A stretch of DNA of 64,000 nt from Simmondsia chinensis (Eukaryota > Streptophyta > Magnoliopsida > Caryophyllales > Simmondsiaceae). This document shows positions 57,739 to 64,000 of this stretch, in pieces (positions within the stretch are counted from its first letter, which is position 1; each line of letters begins with the position of its first letter). The notes below the pieces were generated by a model. It searched no databases. It saw only the letters and a list, made by a program, of their open reading frames with translations, and was not told where the DNA came from. Position numbers and translations under genes: made by a program. The stretch covers positions 10,175,501 through 10,239,500 of the forward strand of contig JAGTTD010000018.1 in assembly GCA_018398585.1 (NCBI GenBank). Direction: 5' to 3'.

Positions 57739-59302
57739 GTTATTTATTGATTTATTAATTCACGGTCAGTGACAAGTTAGGACTACTTGTATGCTAAGGC
57801 TATAATATAATCTTTAGATAACTTGTCTTGGTTATGTGGATAGTGATCTAGAATATTATGTTGGTGTTTGCAATTAGATTGTTACTCTGAATTGACCACA
57901 TGAATTACTTGTATCTAGACTACTATTAGAAATGAGTAATTCAATTTGATACTGTTCAAACAATAGCTCTAAATCCTGAAAAATAATATGAATCTATGCA
58001 TGGAGTGCTAGTTATCTTAATGTGCTAAAAAGGTTATGTCGTTTACAGTTACCGAAGTCTTACATACATTAGGTAATGACATAAAGTGTGGCAGGAACAA
58101 GTATTTAATATGAATTCTATAATCTCTTATGAGATAAGGATGTCCTCTTAGTTAATTCACAAGTATTTGAACAAATTCGAAAAACTTTGGCCAAAGTATT
58201 TCAGATGTTTGACATTTGGAATTAGTGCAGAAATAGTGTTTTCTATATTAAGGAATTATTTGAGAAGGACGAGTTGGGAACTAAGGAAAAGCTATGAGAA
58301 AAATATTGGTAGCAGTTAGAGTTTATTTTTTAATTGTTAATAAACGGTTATTTGGGAATTTTTCTTGAATAAATATATTTATTTCTAGAGTGTAGTAAAA
58401 CTTATTTAATGGAATTAAGTTTTATTAAATGTTAATCAGATGTTATCATGTGATGATAATTAGATTTGAATTCAATTGTTCATGAGGTCCTTGCGCAAGC
58501 CTTTATAATTTACACCATTTGAAAATATTAAAAGAATTCATGAGAAGAATTTATACATGAAAGAAAATAAAAAAGGAAAAATGCGTCAAAATTTGTGTAT
58601 TCTTGAGCTGGCCAATCAGCACATGACATATGTCACGCACTGATCAGTCAGCCCGGCATCTACATGCCAAGGCATGGACCAACCAACGCGCGGGACGTCC
58701 TTCTATAGCGATATGCATCAATTGACGTGGATCAATCACGTGTTGACACGTGGCAAAGACTAGGTTAGCAAGGGACGGGATTTTGACTGATTCTTTAGGA
58801 AATATCTGTTATTTTGACTTTTGAATTTCATAATTGGATATACACTGTTTACTGATATCGAGGATCCCAATTTTAGTTTTATTTTTATTTTCTTAAAGGG
58901 ATTATTTTGTCTATTAAAGAGTCCCAATTCTTCATAAGTTTAGTAGTGAAAAAAAAATTTTAAAAGCTAGTTTCCTCTATGAGAAAAAGTTACTTAGAGA
59001 ACTTTAATATTTTGGTTCCCACACCCCCGGTGTTTTGAGGAATTGCGGAGAAGGTTTCAGTAGTATCGTCTTTACTCTTGTGCAACACTACGATCTACAT
59101 ACATGTATTACATTTGCAATTTTTCTTTCATAATTCGTATGCATTCTTGTTTTTGTTATGTAAGTTGTTTCCATGCATTATTTTGAATATATTAGAGTGG
59201 AGACTTAATTGATTTTAAATTTAGAATTTTAAATCACATATTAACTACGTTTGTTTTGATTAATTAAGAAAATTTTAATTTTTTGAAATTTATTTCCCAA
59301 CA
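57739..59302 (+). repeat. LTR-like block, 1.56 kb
   Basis: Lies between the broken gag of copia G and the 3' end of another copia. It starts TGTTATTTATTG and ends TTTCCCAACA, which suggests an LTR. No target duplication was found and no coding frame is present. Confidence 0.4.
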
Positions 59303-59559
59303 AGCATTGCCTATGACAAAATTTTGTGAAATCGGATTGGCATTCTCCAATTCAAGGACATCCTTGGTTAATATGTGCACATAAGTGGAGATAAATATGC
59401 ACTGTACTCTTTTTTCCGTCGCTATGGTTTTTTTCCCACTTGGATTTTCCTGACAAGATTTTTAATGAGGCAATTTAAAATGCGCATATAACTTGGACAT
59501 TTACTCTTTTCAGAGTTTATATCTCGCAATATATTTAAGATGAAACTCCAAAGGGGGAG
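59303..59559 (+). pseudogene. 3' end of a copia internal region with purine tract
   Basis: Contains a stretch common just before the 3' LTR of plant copia elements (TCGCTATGGTTTTTTTCCCA, about 59418-59437, and TTTTTAATGAGGCAA) and ends in AAAGGGGGAG (59550-59559), a purine tract directly before an LTR start. It belongs to an element whose body is missing to the left. Confidence 0.65.
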
Positions 59560-60477
59560 TGTTGTAAACATTGGATATTTTTTGTTGGAATTTTGGGTAG
59601 TGTGTTTGAATTTTGATGTCTAGTGAAAGCCCCTCAATCCCACATATAGAGGAGAGAAGCCTTGTTCATATACCCCCTTGTCTTTGTACTTAGTAAAGTA
59701 TTGTGGGCCCAGAGTGGGCTTGGTAAACCAGACACGCGTGCGCACCCGCCTCACTGGTCGGCGCGTCGCAGTGTGGTGTGGTGTGGACCTTTTCTAATTG
59801 CCATTATATTTCTTTAAGTTGTTGTAAACAAACTTGAGGTAGTGCTCGAGGCCTTTGGCTTGAGCTTGAGTTGTCCTTCTTGAGTGCACCTCGAGGGTGT
59901 TGCCTCTAGGTACTATTGTGTGACTAGTCTCGAGGCTCGAAGCTACAAGCTCGAGCTCGAGTATGCCTTTGACTCTCCGTCAATTTTCGCTCTTTCCATA
60001 ACTATTTTTATCCACAACTGAAGCCGAATATTTTGGCTCTCTTATATCGACCACTTTACTTGTTTGAGGCGGATTCTAAGCCAATGATATTTTCCTTAAC
60101 GTATAAGGATTTTTTTTTATATATACTGCACCTTAGGGTTTTGTTAAACACACGAAATTTACAAAAGTTATCTTCTTCTCTATTTTCTCTCTCTCTCTCA
60201 AATAATCCTTTGCTCCATTATTGAGCAAGTTGGGACGTACTCCAACCCATCTCCACGGAGTACATTATTGAGGTGGGTGCCGTGTTAACCCTGGGGGTCA
60301 GAGCGTCGTTCATCCCATTTACCTCTGTGGGGGCATAAACGAGTTAGCGCAGTGGATTCTCCACAGTGTGGCAATTTCTTTAGTTCATTCTTTTCCTTTT
60401 TGTCATTTAACCTTGAGATCACTTTAATTGTAATAAAGAGTTCTATTTTGACTACTCATTCACCTATTTCACCAACA
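59560..60477 (+). repeat. LTR between copia end and copia H gag
   Basis: Starts TGTTGTAAACATTGG after a purine tract and probably ends TTTCACCAACA (TGTTG...CAACA). It contains CTCGAG/GAGCTCGAGC words near 59850-59960, CTCTCTCTCTCT near 60185 and a TATATATACTGCACC near 60119. The gag of copia H starts 20 bp after it. Confidence 0.6.
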
Positions 60478-60496
60478 ATCTAAGGCGTTTATAATA

Positions 60497-63400
60497 ATGA
60501 GTAATCATAATATAACTCACGTGGGCTTTATTATTCCTAATATGTCTAAAACTAAGCCCTTAGATGGGAAGAGCTACAAGACGTGGGCTGACAAGATGGT
60601 GTTCTTCCTAGGCCAAATAGGGGTTCATTATACTCTATTTAATGACAGAGCCCTAGCAAAGTCCAATAAGGATTTCCAGAAAGCTAACCATACTTGTAGG
60701 GAAATGCTTCTCCATTGCATGAGAGTGCCTCTTTATCAAATATATATTAATATGAAAACTGCTAAAGAAATATGGGAAGCGTTGTTAAACAAGTATGGGT
60801 CAGATGATAGTGCGACTAAGAAATACATTTGTAGTAGGTGATTAGCTTTTACCATGGTTGGTCAAAAACCTATTCTTAACCAAATCCATGAATATGAAAC
60901 TTTATGCACTAATGTTCTGAATGGGGTATGAAGTTTTGTAAAACGTTTCAAACTTACTGCCTAATTAAGAAACTGCCTCTTTCTTGAAAAAATGTATAAA
61001 GCATCTTTAAAACATAAAAAATGGACATGACATTGTAGGAACTGATCTCCATATTAACTTAAAAGATTAGAACCGTAAACTGACCAAGGGGAAGTCCTCT
61101 GAGCACTCGTCCTTGGCAGCTAACCTTGTGGAATCGTGAAACGCAAGAAAGAAAGGCAAGAAACCTTAGAACAAGGGAAAACCTAATGCTTGAGAAGAAG
61201 GTTCTTGCAGCAAGCAAGCTAATGGATAATGTTGATGAAGGCCAAAAGAGGAGAAAAGGAACATGATGGACTTGTGGCAAGAGTGGCCACACTTCGAGAA
61301 ACTGCAAGAAGGGATTCGAACCAAGAAAGCACGTAGGACACAGGCCCCAGGCTAATCTCATTGAGGAAGGAGATGTGTTTGTTGCCATGATCTCCATGGT
61401 GAATATGGTTGGGAACACGATCAAGTGGGTTGTAGATACTGGTGTCACGAGGCACATCTGCACCAATAAGCACCTGTTCCATGAATATGAGAAAGCCATT
61501 GATGGGGAGAAGGTTTAAATGGGCAATTCCAGTTCGGTCCCTGTCCACGGCAAGGGAAATGTCTTTCTAAAACTCAACTCTGGAAAAACTCCGTGTTTGC
61601 AAAAATGTGCTGCATGTTCTTGATTTGAGTAGGAATTTAGTCTCGGGTGCATTGTTGAACGAAACTGGCTTTAAGTTAACCTTTGATTATGATAAGTTGA
61701 TTCTTAACAAAAACACAAACTTTGTGGGGAAAGGCTTTTGTAATGGTGGTCTTTTTGTCCCTGATGTGTTGAATGATATGAATAAAACTGGCCCTAGCTC
61801 TACTTATATTGTTGAATCCTTAGATCTTTTGCATGCTAGTCTTGGACATGTAAGTTACAACTCGGTTAAGAAACTAAAACAAAATGAGTTTAATTTCTAA
61901 TTGTGATTTAACCGAACCTGATAAATGCAAAATATGTGTTAAGGCCAAACATCCTAAAAAGTCACTTGACAAATCAATTGAAAGAACTTCAACCTTGCTC
62001 GAGCTAGTACATAGTGATCTAGGTGACTTTAAGAGCACCATGAGTAGAGGTGGTAAAAGATATTATATTATATTCATAGATGACCACTTGAGATTCACTA
62101 AAGTGTATCTCTTAAGTACTAAAGATGAGGCTGAGGAAATGTTTCTGAGATATAAAGTGGAGGTTGAAAACCAATTAGACCATAAGATCAAGAGGATAAG
62201 GTCTTATAGAGGAGGTGAGTATGATACTATCTTCCTCTAGAAACATTGCAAAGAACTTGGCATAATTCATGAGGTCTCAGCCCCTTATACACCTCAAAAA
62301 AATGGAATAACTGAAAGGAAGAATAGGACTCTTAAGGAAATGATGAATGCCATGTTGATTTGTTCTGGCTTACCCTCGAGCTTGTGGGGGGAAGCCATGT
62401 TATCTGCTTGTCACATTCTTATTAGGGTTCCACATAAAAAATAAGATAAGACCCCTTCTGAATTATGGAAGGGCTAAGTGCCTAACTTGAAATACCTTAA
62501 AGTGCAGGTGTATCTAGCTAAAGTATGAATTCATGAGTTTAAAAGAAGTACAATAGGTCCTAAAACTGTAGATGCTATCTTTGTTGGTTATACCATGAAC
62601 AGTGCTGCATATGGATTCATGCTATTATATGACTCGAGCCCCGGGCTTGGTAAAAGTATGGAATATCGAGATGTTGAATTCTTCGAGCATAAATTTCCTA
62701 TGAAAGAATCTATGGATGATTCATTACATGATTCTGTTCCTGTTGCATTTGCATCATCATCTAGTCATGTGCCCCCTGAACCAAGGTTCGGGCACTTAGA
62801 AGAAGTAAGAGGGCTTGAACTGAGACTAGTTTTGGACTTGACTTCATAATTGCTTTCTTGTCCCAACATCATGGCTTTAATGAACATGTTGTGAGTGCGT
62901 TCATGTTAGAGGAAGATCCCAAAACATAAGACGAGGCCATAAGAACCATAGATGTTCCTTTTTGGAGGGAGGCCATTAGTAGTGAGCTTGACTCTATAAT
63001 AAGCAATAACACTTGGGTGTTAGTGGACCTTCCTAGAGGATGCAAACCAAAAGGGTGTGAGTGGGTATTTAGAAAGAAATTGAGGACTGAGGGATCCATA
63101 GAAAAATTTAAGGCCAGATTGATGGCCAAAGGGTACACCCGAAAACAAGGAATAGATTTCTTTGATACTAATTCACCCTTAACTAATATTGCCACTGTAA
63201 GAGCCTTGTTAGCTCTAGCGTCCATACATAACCTTGCAGTACATCAAATGGATGTAAAAACCATATTTTTGAATGGTGACTTTGAGGAAGAAATCTATAT
63301 GGAACAACCAGAGGGGCTCGAGGTTCCTAAAATGGAGCACAAAGTTTGCAAACTTTTAATTAAACAAGGTCCTAAAAAATGGCATAAAAAATTTGATTGT

Positions 63401-64000
63401 ACCTTGGTCACTTATGGTTTTGTTGGAAACAGTGGTGATGCTTGTGTGTGTTCTAAGTATGTTGATAGTGATTGTGTGATTATCTGTTTGTATGTTGATG
63501 ACATGCTTATTTTTGGCAAGAGTTGTGAATGTTGTGAATGATACTAAGTATTTCCTGAGCACATGTTTTTATATGAAAGGCCTAGGTGAAGCCGATGTGA
63601 TACTTGGGGTCAAAATAACTAGAACATCTTAGGTTTGACATTGATTTAATCCCATTACATGGAGAAAACATTAAGGAGGTTTGGTCACTTTGATGACATA
63701 CCTGCTAAAACTTCATATGACCCTAGTGTTCATTCGAAAAGAAACACAGTAGATAGTGCATCACATGCTGAACACGCTAAGATAATTCATAACGTAATGT
63801 TCTTAATGAGCTACACTAGTCCTGGTATTACTTATGTCATTAGTATTCTTAGCTGTTACACCCATAACCCCAGTGATGGGCACTAGAGTGCATTGTAAAG
63901 GCTGTTAAGGTATTTTAAGGGTGCCATGAATTGGGGTTTACACTATAAGAAATTCCTTGCTTTGTTAGAGGGAAATTGAGATGCGATTTGGGTGTTTGAT
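60497..64000 (+). pseudogene. Ty1-copia element H, gag-pol, decayed, runs off the right end
   Basis: Gag starts MSNHNITHVGFIIPNMSKTK, with KSYKTWADKMVFFLGQIGVH and IWEALLNKYGSDDSATKKY. The zinc knuckle CGKSGHTSRNC lies at about 61270-61302. Protease: VVDTGVTRHIC with DTG. Integrase: HASLGHVSYNSVKKL, CKICVKAKHPKKS, LVHSDLGDFKSTMSRGGKRY and PYTPQKNGITERKNRTLKEM. RT: WVFRKKLRTEGSIEKFKAR, VHQMDVKTIFLNGDFEEEIY, a short deletion at VCKLLIKQGPKKW, and the intact CLYVDDMLIFG box. RNase H start: YTSPGITYVISILSCYTHNP. Stops and frameshifts occur at every few hundred bases. Confidence 0.82.

Overview
This is nuclear DNA of a flowering plant, probably a dicot. It shows a spliced plant gene, Ty1-copia and Ty3-gypsy LTR retrotransposons of plant type, an RTE and an L1 LINE, a Tourist-like and a hAT-like element, and SINE copies. 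Almost every long coding stretch belongs to a decayed transposable element. There are no bacterial operons, CRISPR arrays or tRNA genes that I can see. The only convincing host gene is the 5' part of a minus-strand YchF/Obg-family GTPase gene (exons at 8247-8041, 3915-3727 and 3394-3341). Its later exons must lie left of position 1 or be lost.

Left part (1-8.6 kb): the 3' end of an LTR retrotransposon that carries a piece of a PDS5 cohesin-cofactor gene (19-1035) just before its 3' LTR (1047-1500); a hAT-type MITE (2395-2885); then the GTPase gene. Its 4.1 kb first intron holds a Tourist/PIF-Harbinger element (4148-5167) and a solo LTR (6048-6377). A SINE with a 5S rRNA-derived head follows (8405-8641).

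Middle part (8.7-47.2 kb): an RTE-type LINE (about 8.77-13.37 kb) abuts an old copia element, called A here. A is cut into three pieces (13373-14934, 24751-26244, 46791-about 47160) by later insertions. Its gag holds a second 5S-headed SINE (14023-14300). Copia B (14935-24750) sits in A and itself contains a 4.4 kb insertion C (18696-23070) built from two inverted copies of a long LTR. Gypsy D (26245-46790, flanking repeat GATGT) also sits in A and contains a Tat/Ogre-like gypsy element E (30054-45257, flanking repeat GAATT). This gives a nest three elements deep on two separate branches, with borders readable from LTR ends, target duplications and resumed reading frames.

Right part (47.2-64 kb): a GC-richer, little-damaged minus-strand L1-type LINE (47973-51286) between perfect 17-bp target duplications; an AT-rich stretch with a direct duplication and a 55-bp 'tail-only' SINE insertion; a minus-strand copia G (54421-about 57722) interrupted by a 1.6 kb LTR; another LTR-like block (57739-59302); and a plus-strand copia H that runs off the right end.

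The most noteworthy points are the 5S-headed SINE sharing its 3' tail with the RTE LINE of the same window, two ultra-short tail-only insertions with long perfect target duplications, the PDS5 fragment inside an LTR element, the large inverted LTR pair, and an L1 copy with A-tracts facing outward at both borders. The family names rest on my reading of motifs; no database search was possible.
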